Positions 16,544 through 24,789 of a stretch of DNA of 64,000 nt are shown piece by piece. The translations under genes and the position numbers were made by a program. The DNA lies in assembly GCA_035573715.1 (NCBI GenBank), contig DATLZZ010000010.1, positions 62,001 to 126,000 of the forward strand, in the 5' to 3' direction. How positions within the stretch are numbered: position 1 is the first letter of the stretch; the number at the start of each line of letters is the position of its first letter. The stretch is from JACPRL01 sp035573715 (GTDB taxonomy: Bacteria; Acidobacteriota; Terriglobia; Acidiferrales; 2-02-FULL-67-57). Under the pieces are notes generated by a model. The model saw only the letters and a list, made by a program, of their open reading frames with translations. It made no database searches and was not told where the DNA came from.

Positions 16544-18271
16544 GTGAAGGTCGCCCTGCACTGCCACAACTGCGGCGCACGGGCTGAGGTGGAGCTGAGC
16601 GAGCAGCAGTCCACCGCGCTGCGCAACCAGGGCTACATCAATCGTGCCTGCCGCGAGTGCGTCGGCATCACCCGCTGGGAACTGCACGCCGTGCCGGAGG
16701 CGCCGGCGTCCTCCGGGCTGCCCTTTGCCGGCTGCCGCGGGCGCGTGCTGGTGATTGATGATGACATTGACGTCCTCACTGTCCTGAGCAAGAACCTCGC
16801 CAAGCACAAATTCGATGTGGTGGTCGCCGACTCCGCACGCGAGGCGCTCACCATGCTGGCCCGCGGCGACTTCGACGTCGTCGTGTCGGATATCCGTATG
16901 CCGGAATTCGGCGGGTCGCAACTGATGGAGTTTCTGGATGAGCACCTGCCCGACTACAAAGAGCGCGTCGTCTTCATGTCCGGCGACACCGCCAGCCCGG
17001 AGACGATGGCCTTCGTGGCCCAGGCGCGCCGGCCCTTCCTGCCCAAGCCGCTCGATATGCCGTTGCTGCTGGAGACTATTCGGCCGCTGCTGCCGGAGGC
17101 CGCGGGCTTCGTACCCTTTCAGGATTCAGTGACGGTGGCCGCGGTCGAACCGCCCCCGATGCCGGCGAAACCCGAAGGGGACATGACGGCCGACGAGAAG
17201 TCAGCCACCGAGGAAGCGCTGAGCTACGCGTTGATCGCCCTGCGCAGTGAGGTCAAGACCCTGAAACGCACGTTGGATGAGCGCAACGCCGAAGTTGAGG
17301 CGCTGCGCCGCGAACTGGCCGGCCGCGAAGCCGACGGCCGGAAGAAGTTTGAAGAGATGTACCAGGAGCAGGAGCACCTGCGGGCGGAGGCCGCGCGAGC
17401 GCTGGAGGAAGTCAAGAAAGAACTGGAAGAGGCGCGCGCGCGCGCGAGTCGGCTGGAAGCCGACACCACACTGCAGGAGCGTGAAAAGGATTTCGCCCGG
17501 CGCGAACAGGAGTTCACACAGCGCGAAAAGCAATTGCAGAAGGAATTGAAGGAGGCCGCGCAGGCGAGCCAGCGTCTGGAGGACGAAGTCGAAGCGCTCC
17601 GGCAGCAGGCGGCGGAAGCCGAGGCCCGGGCGGCGGCGGCCCGGAAGGAGCTGGAAGGGCTCCGGCCGCTGATGGAGCAAGGAGAAGCCGACGCCGCGCG
17701 CTGGCAGAAAGCGATGGAGGAAGTGCGGGCCGAGGCTGAGCACGCCCGGCGCGACCTGGCCGTTGCCTGCGGGCGCTATGAAACCGAGCTTACCCAACTG
17801 CGTCACAAGGCCATCGAAGCCCAAAGCGAAATGGGCAAGATGATGGGGCAGTTGCAGGAGGCGCAGACGGAGACGGCGCAGGCGAAGGAAGAGCTGAAGA
17901 AAGTCCGGGAAGCCTTGCAGCAGGCGGGCGCCGAGCTGCAAAGGGCTCAAGAGGAGCTGAAGCAGCAAGCGGCGGCGTTCGCCCCCGAGGAAAAGAACCG
18001 GCTGGCGCAGTGGGAGGCTTCGCGGGAGCAGCGCGAACAGGCGCAGGCTCGGGCGCTGCGGCTGGAGACGATTCTGCGCCAGTTTTATTCCAGCATCGTT
18101 AACCCGCTCACCGTGGCGGTGGCGACCACCGACCTGGCCTCCTCCAGCCAGTGGCTCAGCCCGCGCGACCGCGAGACCCTGCAACTACTGGAGCAGAACC
18201 TCGACCATCTGCTCGAGGCGGTGAAAAAGTTGAAGAAAGAGATGCAGGAACTCAGCGTCGACTTCGGCTGA
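16544..18271 (+). CDS. Zinc-ribbon / receiver / coiled-coil protein with degenerate DHp-like C-terminus
   Basis: 575 residues from a GTG. (1) Residues 6-40 hold paired Cys-x2-Cys motifs (C7/C10 and C36/C39), a likely zinc ribbon. (2) Residues about 67-185 are a complete receiver domain: IDDD, phosphoacceptor Asp116 in VVVSDIRMPEFGG, Ser in FMSGD and Lys in FLPKPL. (3) Residues about 220-510 are a long Glu/Ala/Arg coiled coil. (4) The last 60 residues (YSSIVNPLTVAVATTDL, then a second helix) resemble a histidine-kinase dimerisation hairpin of the HEINNPL type, but the His and Glu positions are both Ser (516, 517). No ATPase domain follows. It has its own promoter and could be a phosphorylation-dependent scaffold. 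The function is unknown. Confidence 0.75.
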   Translation: MKVALHCHNCGARAEVELSEQQSTALRNQGYINRACRECVGITRWELHAVPEAPASSGLPFAGCRGRVLVIDDDIDVLTVLSKNLAKHKFDVVVADSAREALTMLARGDFDVVVSDIRMPEFGGSQLMEFLDEHLPDYKERVVFMSGDTASPETMAFVAQARRPFLPKPLDMPLLLETIRPLLPEAAGFVPFQDSVTVAAVEPPPMPAKPEGDMTADEKSATEEALSYALIALRSEVKTLKRTLDERNAEVEALRRELAGREADGRKKFEEMYQEQEHLRAEAARALEEVKKELEEARARASRLEADTTLQEREKDFARREQEFTQREKQLQKELKEAAQASQRLEDEVEALRQQAAEAEARAAAARKELEGLRPLMEQGEADAARWQKAMEEVRAEAEHARRDLAVACGRYETELTQLRHKAIEAQSEMGKMMGQLQEAQTETAQAKEELKKVREALQQAGAELQRAQEELKQQAAAFAPEEKNRLAQWEASREQREQAQARALRLETILRQFYSSIVNPLTVAVATTDLASSSQWLSPRDRETLQLLEQNLDHLLEAVKKLKKEMQELSVDFG

Positions 18272-18276
18272 CCCTC

Positions 18277-18732
18277 CTACCGCTTCACGGCAATTCCCTG
18301 AACTTCAAAGCGGCCGCCGCGCAGCAACGGCCCGGAGCCGATGAAGGCGCGGGCGGGGAAATCCTTTTTGAAATACGAGCGGTAGACCTGGTTGAAGTCG
18401 TCGTAGAGCGCGACGTCGGAGCAGAAGACCTGGACGTAAACCAGGTCGTCCATGGTCATGCCGGCTTTGGCGAGGGTGCGCTGGATCCCGTCGAGGGCGA
18501 GCTTAGCCTCCACTTTGGGGTCGGCGGGCGGCTTGCCGGTATCGGGCTCGAGGCCGAGGCGGCCGGCGAGGTAGAGCGTATCGCCGACGAGCACACCGTC
18601 GCTGAACGGCAGGCCGCTGGTGGCCGGGTCGCGCAGATTGATGTAATGGCGCTCTGCCTTCTTCTCCGCGTATGAGGCTGCGCCCCACGCAACCACAACG
18701 GTCAGTGCCATCAAGACAGCCGCGCGCTTCAT
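18277..18732 (-). CDS. Exported RidA (YjgF/YER057c/UK114) family protein
   Basis: 151 residues from the ATG at 18732 (SD AAGGAGGGTG). A signal peptide (AAVLMALTVVVAWGAASYA) precedes a RidA fold with FSDGVLVGDTLYLAGRLGL, DGIQRTLAKAGMTMDDLVYVQVF and PARAFIGSGPLLRGGRFEVQGIA. Cytosolic RidA hydrolyses reactive enamine/imine intermediates. The usual catalytic Arg position falls near the PARAF segment. The export signal is atypical, so the substrate is unclear. It is the last gene of the leftward glycolate oxidase operon, 19 nt after glcF, which may hint at a link to glycine/serine-side chemistry. Confidence 0.85.
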   Translation of the reverse strand: MKRAAVLMALTVVVAWGAASYAEKKAERHYINLRDPATSGLPFSDGVLVGDTLYLAGRLGLEPDTGKPPADPKVEAKLALDGIQRTLAKAGMTMDDLVYVQVFCSDVALYDDFNQVYRSYFKKDFPARAFIGSGPLLRGGRFEVQGIAVKR

Positions 18733-18751
18733 AACACCCTCCTTGTAGTTC

Positions 18752-20053
18752 TCAAGCGTAGCTGCGGTCGAGAAGTTCGATGACGTGCAGGACTTCTTGG
18801 CTACTGTTGAGCCGCGCCACACCGGCGCGAAGCTGAAGGATGCAGCCGGGGTTGGAGGTGGCGATGACCTGGGCGTCGGTGGCGCGGGCGCAATCCATCT
18901 TTTCCTTAAGCAGAGCGCGGGCGACTTCAGGCTGGGTGAGGTTGTAGATGCCGGCGCTGCCGCAGCACTGGTCGGCGAGTTTCATTTCGATGAGCTCGAG
19001 CCCGGGAATAGCGCGCAGGAGCTGGCGCGGCGCCGTCTTGATTTTCTGACCGTGGAGCAGATGGCAGGAATCCTGATAGGTGACGCGCAGGGGCAGAGGC
19101 TTTTCCGGCGGACGCAATCCCAACTCGACCAGGAACTCTGAAACGTCGCGGACCCTGTGAGCAAAGGTGCGGGCTCGTTCGCCGTGTGTCGAGCCATTAG
19201 GAAACAGATGGTGGTATTCCTTGAGAGTCGAGCCGCAGCCGGCGGTGTTGGTGAGGATGGCGTCAAAGTTGTCGGTGAGAAACGCATCGAGGTTGGCGCG
19301 GGCGAGTTGGCGGGCGGTGTCGCGGACTCCGGCGTGGACGTGGAGGGCGCCACAGCAGAGTTGGGCGGCGGGGACGACGACTTCGCAGCCATTCTGCTGT
19401 AAGACGCGGATGGTGGCGCGGTTGAGCTCAGAAAACGCCACCTGCTGCATACAGCCGGCGAAGAAGGCGACCCGCGCCCGCCTTTCGCCGACGGCAGGGA
19501 AGACGCGGCCAAGCTCGGAGAAGAAGAAGTTGTCGTCGATACGTGGCAGCAGGGATTCAGCTTCAGCGAGCCTGGGAAAGAGCTTCCACAGGCCGGAGGC
19601 CTGGGCCACCGACTTGAGGGGAGAGCGCTGGTAGAAGCGCAGCAGGCGACCGACGAGGGCGAGGCGATTGGGGTAGGGAAGAATCTGTTTGAAACCCAGC
19701 CAGCGAAGGAAACGCGAGGCAAGCGGGCGGCGGTAGGTGAGTTCAATCTGCGCGCGGGCGGCTTCGACCAGCTTGCCGTATTCGACGCCCGACGGGCAGG
19801 CGGTTTCGCAGGCCCGGCAATCGAGGCAAAGATCAATGTGGCGAACGAAGCTGTCGGCGAGCCTCAATCGGCCTTCGTCCACAAGAATCATTTGGTGGAT
19901 GCGACCGCGGGGCGAGTCCATCTCCACGCCCAGCAGGCGGTGAGTGGGGCAGTGGTTGAGGCAGAGGCCGCAGTGGACGCAGCGGGAGTAGTCCTCGTAG
20001 CGCGGCCGGTCGGGGCCGCGGTAGGGGCTGGGCGTGGCGCGTTCGGTCGCCAC
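18752..20053 (-). CDS. glcF: Glycolate oxidase iron-sulfur subunit GlcF
   Basis: 433 residues. Two 4Fe-4S ferredoxin motifs (CVHCGLCLNHCP and CLDCRACETACP) are followed by two CCG-type cysteine-rich domains (CCGALHVHAG, CCGSAGIYNL). This is the GlcF/GlpC architecture and the usual length. It carries electrons from the flavin subunits GlcD and GlcE to the membrane quinone pool during oxidation of glycolate to glyoxylate. It starts 1 nt after the glcE stop. Confidence 0.93.
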   Translation of the reverse strand: MATERATPSPYRGPDRPRYEDYSRCVHCGLCLNHCPTHRLLGVEMDSPRGRIHQMILVDEGRLRLADSFVRHIDLCLDCRACETACPSGVEYGKLVEAARAQIELTYRRPLASRFLRWLGFKQILPYPNRLALVGRLLRFYQRSPLKSVAQASGLWKLFPRLAEAESLLPRIDDNFFFSELGRVFPAVGERRARVAFFAGCMQQVAFSELNRATIRVLQQNGCEVVVPAAQLCCGALHVHAGVRDTARQLARANLDAFLTDNFDAILTNTAGCGSTLKEYHHLFPNGSTHGERARTFAHRVRDVSEFLVELGLRPPEKPLPLRVTYQDSCHLLHGQKIKTAPRQLLRAIPGLELIEMKLADQCCGSAGIYNLTQPEVARALLKEKMDCARATDAQVIATSNPGCILQLRAGVARLNSSQEVLHVIELLDRSYA

Positions 20054-20054
20054 G

Positions 20055-21389
20055 CTACAGGCCTCCGAGAAAGCGGCCGGCGTTGAGGATGCGGTCGGGG
20101 TCGAAGGCAGCCTTGAGTTTCTGCATCAGAGAGAAGTCGTCGCGCAGCGGGCCCCAGACGTTGACGTCGTGCTTGACCTCGGTGGGACACCAGGGAATGG
20201 TGACGCGCCCGCCCAGGTTGTTCCCGGCGTGAATCATTTCGGTGGCCGCCTGCGCGGCCTTCTTGGGCGCGTCTTCCAATAGATAGATGTAGGCGATGCC
20301 GGAGCCAGCGTGGCCGCTGGCGGCGGCGGGGAGTTCGTAGCGGGCCGCGACCGCAAGCGCCTTTTCATAGAAGGGCGCCATCGAAGCCAACGGCAGCCCA
20401 ACCTTGATGATGGTAGTGCGCGGGTGGATGGCGCGAGCGGTGGAAATCAGCTCGCGCACGGCCTCCCAGAGGGAGGCTGGATGCTCCTGCGTGTGCGCGA
20501 CGAAAGAAGAAGCGGTCAACTTGCGCGCAAGCTGGTCGAGGTCGCGCTGGTGGCGCTGGATGACATTGTCGACTCCGGTGGCGGCGATCACGAGCGACCA
20601 GTGTTCGCGAGAAACAAGCGCTGAGTCGAGGAGTCGCGCGGCGGCGGGGTCGAGCAGCTCCAGGGCCATCGGTTGCAGTGGCGATTGGATAACAGCGTCG
20701 CGGAAGGCGAGCGCGGCGCGGGCGTCGGGGAACGACACGAGGAAAGTCCCGCGGCGCGCGGGCAGCGGAAAGCACTTGAAGCCGACCTCGGTGATAATGC
20801 CGAGGGTGCCGAGCGAGCCGATGAGCAGTCGGGCGAGGTCGTAGCCGGCGACGTTCTTCACCACGCGGCCGCCGCTCTGCACCAGCTTGCCTTCGCCGGT
20901 GACGAACTTCATCCCGATGGTGAAGTCGCGCCAGGTTCCGTAGGCGCAACGCAGCGGGCCGGAAGCGTTGGTAGCGATGAGGCCGCCCATCGCGGCCTCC
21001 TCAGCAAAAAGCGGATCGGCGGGCAGGAATTGGTTGTGCTCGGCGAGGCGCCGCTGCACCTCGCCAAGCCGGACGCCGGCTTCGACGCTGACCGTGAGAT
21101 CTTTGGGGTCGTAGGCAACGACGCGGTTGAGGCGGGCGAGAGAGACCGCGACGTCAAGCGCCTCGGGTGGATTGCCGATGGGAAGAAAGTTGCCGCTGGT
21201 GACGGGCAGGAGGGCGCTCTTGTTGGCGCGCGCCCAGCGGACGATCTCGACAAGCTCGTTCGAGCTGGCGGGCTCGACGACGGCTGAAGGCGCGAGGCCA
21301 TCGACGCGGAAACGTTGCAGCGCTTCGGCGTCGGTGCGCACGTGCTGCGCGCCGAGAAGGTGCTCGAGACTAGCGGTGGCGACAGGCAT
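20055..21389 (-). CDS. glcE: Glycolate oxidase FAD-binding subunit GlcE
   Basis: 444 residues of the FAD_binding_4 (PCMH) fold: VRWARANKSALLPVTSGNF, then AAMGGLIATNASGPLRCAYGTWRDFTIGMK and GGRVVKNVAGYDLARLLIGSLGTLGIITEVGFK. It is longer than E. coli GlcE (about 350) because of a full C-terminal oxidase domain. Between glcD (with a small membrane gene) and glcF. With GlcD and GlcF it forms the membrane-associated glycolate dehydrogenase. Confidence 0.9.
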   Translation of the reverse strand: MPVATASLEHLLGAQHVRTDAEALQRFRVDGLAPSAVVEPASSNELVEIVRWARANKSALLPVTSGNFLPIGNPPEALDVAVSLARLNRVVAYDPKDLTVSVEAGVRLGEVQRRLAEHNQFLPADPLFAEEAAMGGLIATNASGPLRCAYGTWRDFTIGMKFVTGEGKLVQSGGRVVKNVAGYDLARLLIGSLGTLGIITEVGFKCFPLPARRGTFLVSFPDARAALAFRDAVIQSPLQPMALELLDPAAARLLDSALVSREHWSLVIAATGVDNVIQRHQRDLDQLARKLTASSFVAHTQEHPASLWEAVRELISTARAIHPRTTIIKVGLPLASMAPFYEKALAVAARYELPAAASGHAGSGIAYIYLLEDAPKKAAQAATEMIHAGNNLGGRVTIPWCPTEVKHDVNVWGPLRDDFSLMQKLKAAFDPDRILNAGRFLGGL

Positions 21390-21466
21390 TAGGATTCATG
21401 CGGGGACACCCAACAGGGGGTTCCCCGCGCCCCTTCCAAGGAAGCGCTTCGCGCGACGATCCTGTC

Positions 21467-21486
21467 GGCGGGGCTAAAGCCCCGCC
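21467..21486. repeat. Perfect palindrome with TAAA tetraloop
   Basis: Arms GGCGGGGC (21467-21474) and GCCCCGCC (21479-21486) close on TAAA. It lies between glcE and the membrane gene. One of several intergenic hairpins here with the apical sequence C-NRAA-G or a close variant; also possible as an RNA-stability element. Confidence 0.6.
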
Positions 21487-21546
21487 CTTCCCAACCCTGA
21501 GCAGAGGCGCTGTGTGCAGCATTGCCGGCTTTTCCTCTCACGTTTC

Positions 21547-22014
21547 CTAGCGTGCGTTCGAGGGCGGTATGTTTGTGAGCAGCGACCACATCATCCTCAG
21601 CATCAATACTCCCACGCCAATCATGGGTATCTTTCGGATCCAGTCGGTCAGGATGAGTCGCTCGATGAGTTCCCTCGAAAAGCCACTGGAGGACAATTCC
21701 CTCTGGATGGGGATCTGTATGGCTACCGACGAGATGATTCCTACTGCCATCAGCGCCACCGACAGCCACACCGGCCAAGCCGGAATCGCGGACGGCCGCC
21801 AACGGAGCAAGGCGAGCAGCAATAGGAATGTGACCCCAAGGGGAATCACCATGAAAGGAACGATCAACTGGGTCAGAGCGTTGTGGTACGTCTTGAACTC
21901 GTTGGTTCCAATCAGCATCCACGTGCGGTAGTTGACGAATCCTTCGATGAAGGACGCTCCCAGGCAATAGAAGACAAGCGCGAAGGTGATTGAGAAGAGT
22001 CCATTGGTTTTCAT
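21547..22014 (-). CDS. Four-helix integral membrane protein in the glycolate operon
   Basis: 155 residues with four hydrophobic helices: ITFALVFYCLGASFIEGFV, LIVPFMVIPLGVTFLLLLALL, PVWLSVALMAVGIISSVAI and IPMIGVGVLMLRMMWSLL. A charged loop, IQRELSSSGFSRELIERLI, lies between helices 3 and 4. The arrangement resembles DUF1772-type small membrane proteins, but I cannot assign it firmly. Its ATG overlaps the glcD stop (ATGA), so it is translationally coupled to glcD. It might anchor the oxidase or move substrate; both are guesses. Confidence 0.75.
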   Translation of the reverse strand: MKTNGLFSITFALVFYCLGASFIEGFVNYRTWMLIGTNEFKTYHNALTQLIVPFMVIPLGVTFLLLLALLRWRPSAIPAWPVWLSVALMAVGIISSVAIQIPIQRELSSSGFSRELIERLILTDWIRKIPMIGVGVLMLRMMWSLLTNIPPSNAR

Positions 22015-23462
22015 GTTCTCTCCTGGGCACCGGCGCGCTGCGGCAGCGGCTGCACGCGCAATTCACCGCAGGATTTGGAGAGTGGAATCACTTTGTCGGG
22101 GTTGAGGAGGCCGGCGGGGTTGAAGACGTTCTTGAGTTTCAGCATGGCGTCGAAGTCGTCGTTGGTGAAAAGCAGCGGCATCAGGTCGCGCTTCTCGATG
22201 CCGACGCCGTGCTCGCCGGTGATGGAGCCGCCCATTTCCACGCAGAGCTTCATGATTTCTTCCGAGGCTTGAATGACGCGGGCGAACTGCTCGCGGTCGC
22301 GGGCGTCGAAGAGCAGCAGCGGGTGGAGGTTGCCGTCGCCGGCGTGGAAGACGTTGCCGACGCGGAAGCCGTGGCGGGCGCCGATGTCGATGACGCGCCG
22401 GAGCGTCTCGGGAAGCTTGGTGCGGGGGATGACGCCGTCAAGCGCGTAGTAGTTGGGCGCCAGCCGCCCGACAGCGCCGAAAGCGTTCTTGCGGCCGGCC
22501 CAGAGCTTTTCGCGCTCGGCGTCATCGCGGGCGCGGCGAACTTCGCGGGCGCGGTGGGCGCGGCAGATTTCTTCAATCTGCTCGGCCTGCGAGTCGACGC
22601 CTTCGCGCAGGCCTTCGACTTCGATGAGCAGCACGGCGGCGGCGTCGAGCGGGAAGCCGGCGTGGATGAACGCTTCGACGGCGCCGAGCGTGAACTGGTC
22701 GAGCATTTCGCAGGCGGCGGGCGTGATGCCGCGCGCGGTAATTTCGGCCACGGTTTCGGTGGCGTCGTCCACGGTTTCGAAAATCGCCAGCAGCGTTTTG
22801 ACCGCTTCCGGCAGGCGCAGCAGGCGGACGATGATTTTGGTGACGATGGCGAGTGTGCCTTCCGAGCCCACGAGCAGGCCGGTGAGGTCGTAGCCGGGAG
22901 TGTCGAGGGCTTTGCCGCCTACGGGGACAAGCTCGCCGGTGGGCAGAACGACTTCGAGGCCGAGGATGTGATTCGAAGTAACGCCGTAGGCGAGCGTGTG
23001 CGGGCCGCCCGCGTTGGTCGCCACGTTGCCGCCGATGGTGCAAGCCTTCTGGCTCGAGGGGTCGGGAGCGAAGTAGCAGCCCCCGGGTTCGGTTGCCTTG
23101 CTAAGGTCGAGGTTGACGACGCCCGGCTCGACCACCGCGCGCAGGTTGGGTAGATCAACTTCGAGGATGCGCTTCATGCGAGTGAAAACGATGAGCAGGC
23201 CGCCGCGCGTGGCCAGCGCGCCGCCGGCGAGGCCGGTGCCGGCGCCGCGGCCGACAATCGGGACGCCGTGCCTGTGCGCGAGGCGGACGATGCGGACCAC
23301 GTCTTCGACGCCGCGGGGAAGAACGACGGCGTCGGGGGCGACGCGCGCCGCTTTGCCGCCGGGCATGGCGTCGTATTCGTAGAGCAGCAATTCTTCAGGG
23401 TGCCAGATGACGCCGTCCTCGCCGAGGAGTGCGCGGAGTTCTCTGATTAGCTTCTTGTCCAT
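22011..23462 (-). CDS. glcD: Glycolate oxidase FAD subunit GlcD
   Basis: 483 residues. FAD_binding_4 motifs: HGVPIVGRGAGTGLAGGALA, then CTIGGNVATNAGGPHTLAYGVTSNHILGLEVVLPTGE. The FAD-linked oxidase C-terminal domain holds VGNVFHAGDGNLHPLLLFD and the terminal GEHGVGIEKRDLMP, typical of GlcD and D-lactate dehydrogenases. Neighbouring glcE and glcF point to glycolate as substrate. First gene of the leftward operon; no SD precedes its ATG, so initiation may be leaderless. It is divergent from the reductase at 23543, with only 80 bp between them. Confidence 0.93.
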   Translation of the reverse strand: MDKKLIRELRALLGEDGVIWHPEELLLYEYDAMPGGKAARVAPDAVVLPRGVEDVVRIVRLAHRHGVPIVGRGAGTGLAGGALATRGGLLIVFTRMKRILEVDLPNLRAVVEPGVVNLDLSKATEPGGCYFAPDPSSQKACTIGGNVATNAGGPHTLAYGVTSNHILGLEVVLPTGELVPVGGKALDTPGYDLTGLLVGSEGTLAIVTKIIVRLLRLPEAVKTLLAIFETVDDATETVAEITARGITPAACEMLDQFTLGAVEAFIHAGFPLDAAAVLLIEVEGLREGVDSQAEQIEEICRAHRAREVRRARDDAEREKLWAGRKNAFGAVGRLAPNYYALDGVIPRTKLPETLRRVIDIGARHGFRVGNVFHAGDGNLHPLLLFDARDREQFARVIQASEEIMKLCVEMGGSITGEHGVGIEKRDLMPLLFTNDDFDAMLKLKNVFNPAGLLNPDKVIPLSKSCGELRVQPLPQRAGAQERT

Positions 23463-23542
23463 TCGCGTCTATGGTAGCGCAAGTAAGGGCAAAGGCGTGT
23501 GCTAGACTCACGAAGATTAGCGACAGAGACATAGAGAGAACC

Positions 23543-24514
23543 GTGAACGAAAAAGTCCTGATCGCGAGGGAGCTGCCGCAGGAGGCGATGCAGTTGCTGA
23601 GCCGCTATGAGCTCGAAGTCAACCGCGGGGAGCCGTGGAGCAAGGTGGAGTTGATGGGTTACGTGCGCGATGTCTCGGCGCTGATCTGCCAGCTCACGCA
23701 GAAAGTCGACGCCGAAGTCTTGGCGGCGGGGCCGAAGCTGCGCGTGGTCGCGAACGTCGCCGTCGGCTTCGACAACATTGACGTCGCGTCTGCGACCACG
23801 CGCGGGATCGCGGTGACCAACACCCCCGGCGTGCTCGACGACTCGACCGCCGATTTCACCTGGGCGCTACTGCTGGCCGTGGCCCGCCGCGTGGTCGAGG
23901 CCGACCGCTTCCTGCGCGACGGCAAGTGGAAGGGCTGGGACTTGATGCTCATGCTCGGCGCCGATGTGCACGGCAAAACGCTCGGCATTCTCGGTCTCGG
24001 CCGCATCGGTCGCAAAGTGGCCGAGCGGGCGCGCGGCTTCGCGATGCGCGTGCTCTACCACGACGCGGCTCGCGCTCCGGCCTCGCTCGAGCGCGAGCTC
24101 GGCGTCCAGTGGGCGGAAAAGGACGAGCTGCTGCGCGCGTCCGACTTCATCACGCTGCACGTGCCGCTGCTGCCCTCGACGCGCCACCTCATCGGCGCCC
24201 GCGAGCTGGCGACGATGAAGCCCACCGCCTACCTCATCAACGCCGCCCGCGGGCCGGTGGTGGACGAAGCGGCGCTGGTCGAAGCGCTGGAGCGCAAGCG
24301 CATAGCCGGCGCCGCGCTCGACGTCTTCGAGAACGAGCCCCAGGTGCATCCAAAGCTACTGGCGATGCCGAACGTGGTGCTCGCCCCGCACATCGCCAGC
24401 GCCTCGGTTGAAACCCGCACCCGCATGGCGGTGATGGCGGCGGAAAACGCGGTGGCGGTGCTGGAAGGCCGCAGGCCGCCCAACCTCGTCAACCCAGAAG
24501 TGTGGAAGGGATAA
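23543..24514 (+). CDS. D-2-hydroxyacid dehydrogenase (glyoxylate/hydroxypyruvate reductase)
   Basis: About 323 residues from the GTG at 23543 (GAGAGAA upstream); the open frame runs further up into the divergent promoter region. Rossmann motif LGILGLGRIGRKVAERARGF and the catalytic Arg/Glu/His set in INAARGPVVDE, DVFENEP and APHIASA. This is the GyaR/HprA-type family that reduces glyoxylate or hydroxypyruvate to glycolate or D-glycerate with NAD(P)H. Between glcD and a glycerate 2-kinase gene, it most likely supplies D-glycerate. Confidence 0.9.
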   Translation: MNEKVLIARELPQEAMQLLSRYELEVNRGEPWSKVELMGYVRDVSALICQLTQKVDAEVLAAGPKLRVVANVAVGFDNIDVASATTRGIAVTNTPGVLDDSTADFTWALLLAVARRVVEADRFLRDGKWKGWDLMLMLGADVHGKTLGILGLGRIGRKVAERARGFAMRVLYHDAARAPASLERELGVQWAEKDELLRASDFITLHVPLLPSTRHLIGARELATMKPTAYLINAARGPVVDEAALVEALERKRIAGAALDVFENEPQVHPKLLAMPNVVLAPHIASASVETRTRMAVMAAENAVAVLEGRRPPNLVNPEVWKG

Positions 24515-24515
24515 G

Positions 24516-24725
24516 ATGCCGTTCGCGCCCGGACAAAAAGTTCGCTGCAATCTCGCCGGCATCCAGGTCGGCGACGTCCTGTTCCACGCCGCGGTGACCG
24601 ACGCCGTGGGGAGAATCGTCAAGCAGACCTCGGCGGCGCCGCCGAAGTACCTCGTCGAGCTGATGTTCAGCTTTCGCGGGGTGAAAGAACTCGAAGTGCC
24701 CGAGGAACGCATTCGCCCGATGTGA
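24516..24725 (+). CDS. Small conserved-looking hypothetical protein
   Basis: 69 residues, ATG 2 nt after the reductase stop, SD GAAGGG. The sequence is beta-rich (VRCNLAGIQVGDVLFHAAVTDAVGRIV, then KYLVELMFSFRGVKELEVPEERIRP) and looks like a small beta-barrel or SH3-like fold. No signal or TM segment. Its place between the reductase and glycerate kinase suggests co-expression. Function unknown. Confidence 0.65.
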   Translation: MPFAPGQKVRCNLAGIQVGDVLFHAAVTDAVGRIVKQTSAAPPKYLVELMFSFRGVKELEVPEERIRPM

Positions 24726-24739
24726 GTTGGCCCTCACGC

Positions 24740-24771
24740 CCTCCCGCGAGGCGGGAGGTGTTCGGGATGAC
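24740..24771 (-). repeat. Intergenic repeat: hairpin plus inverted GTCATCCCGAA word
   Basis: Arms CCTCCCGC (24740-24747) and GCGGGAGG (24751-24758) flank GAG. Then TTCGGGATGAC (24761-24771) is the exact reverse complement of GTCATCCCGAA at 52088-52098. Confidence 0.5.
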
Positions 24772-24789
24772 AAACGCGGGGAGACGACG

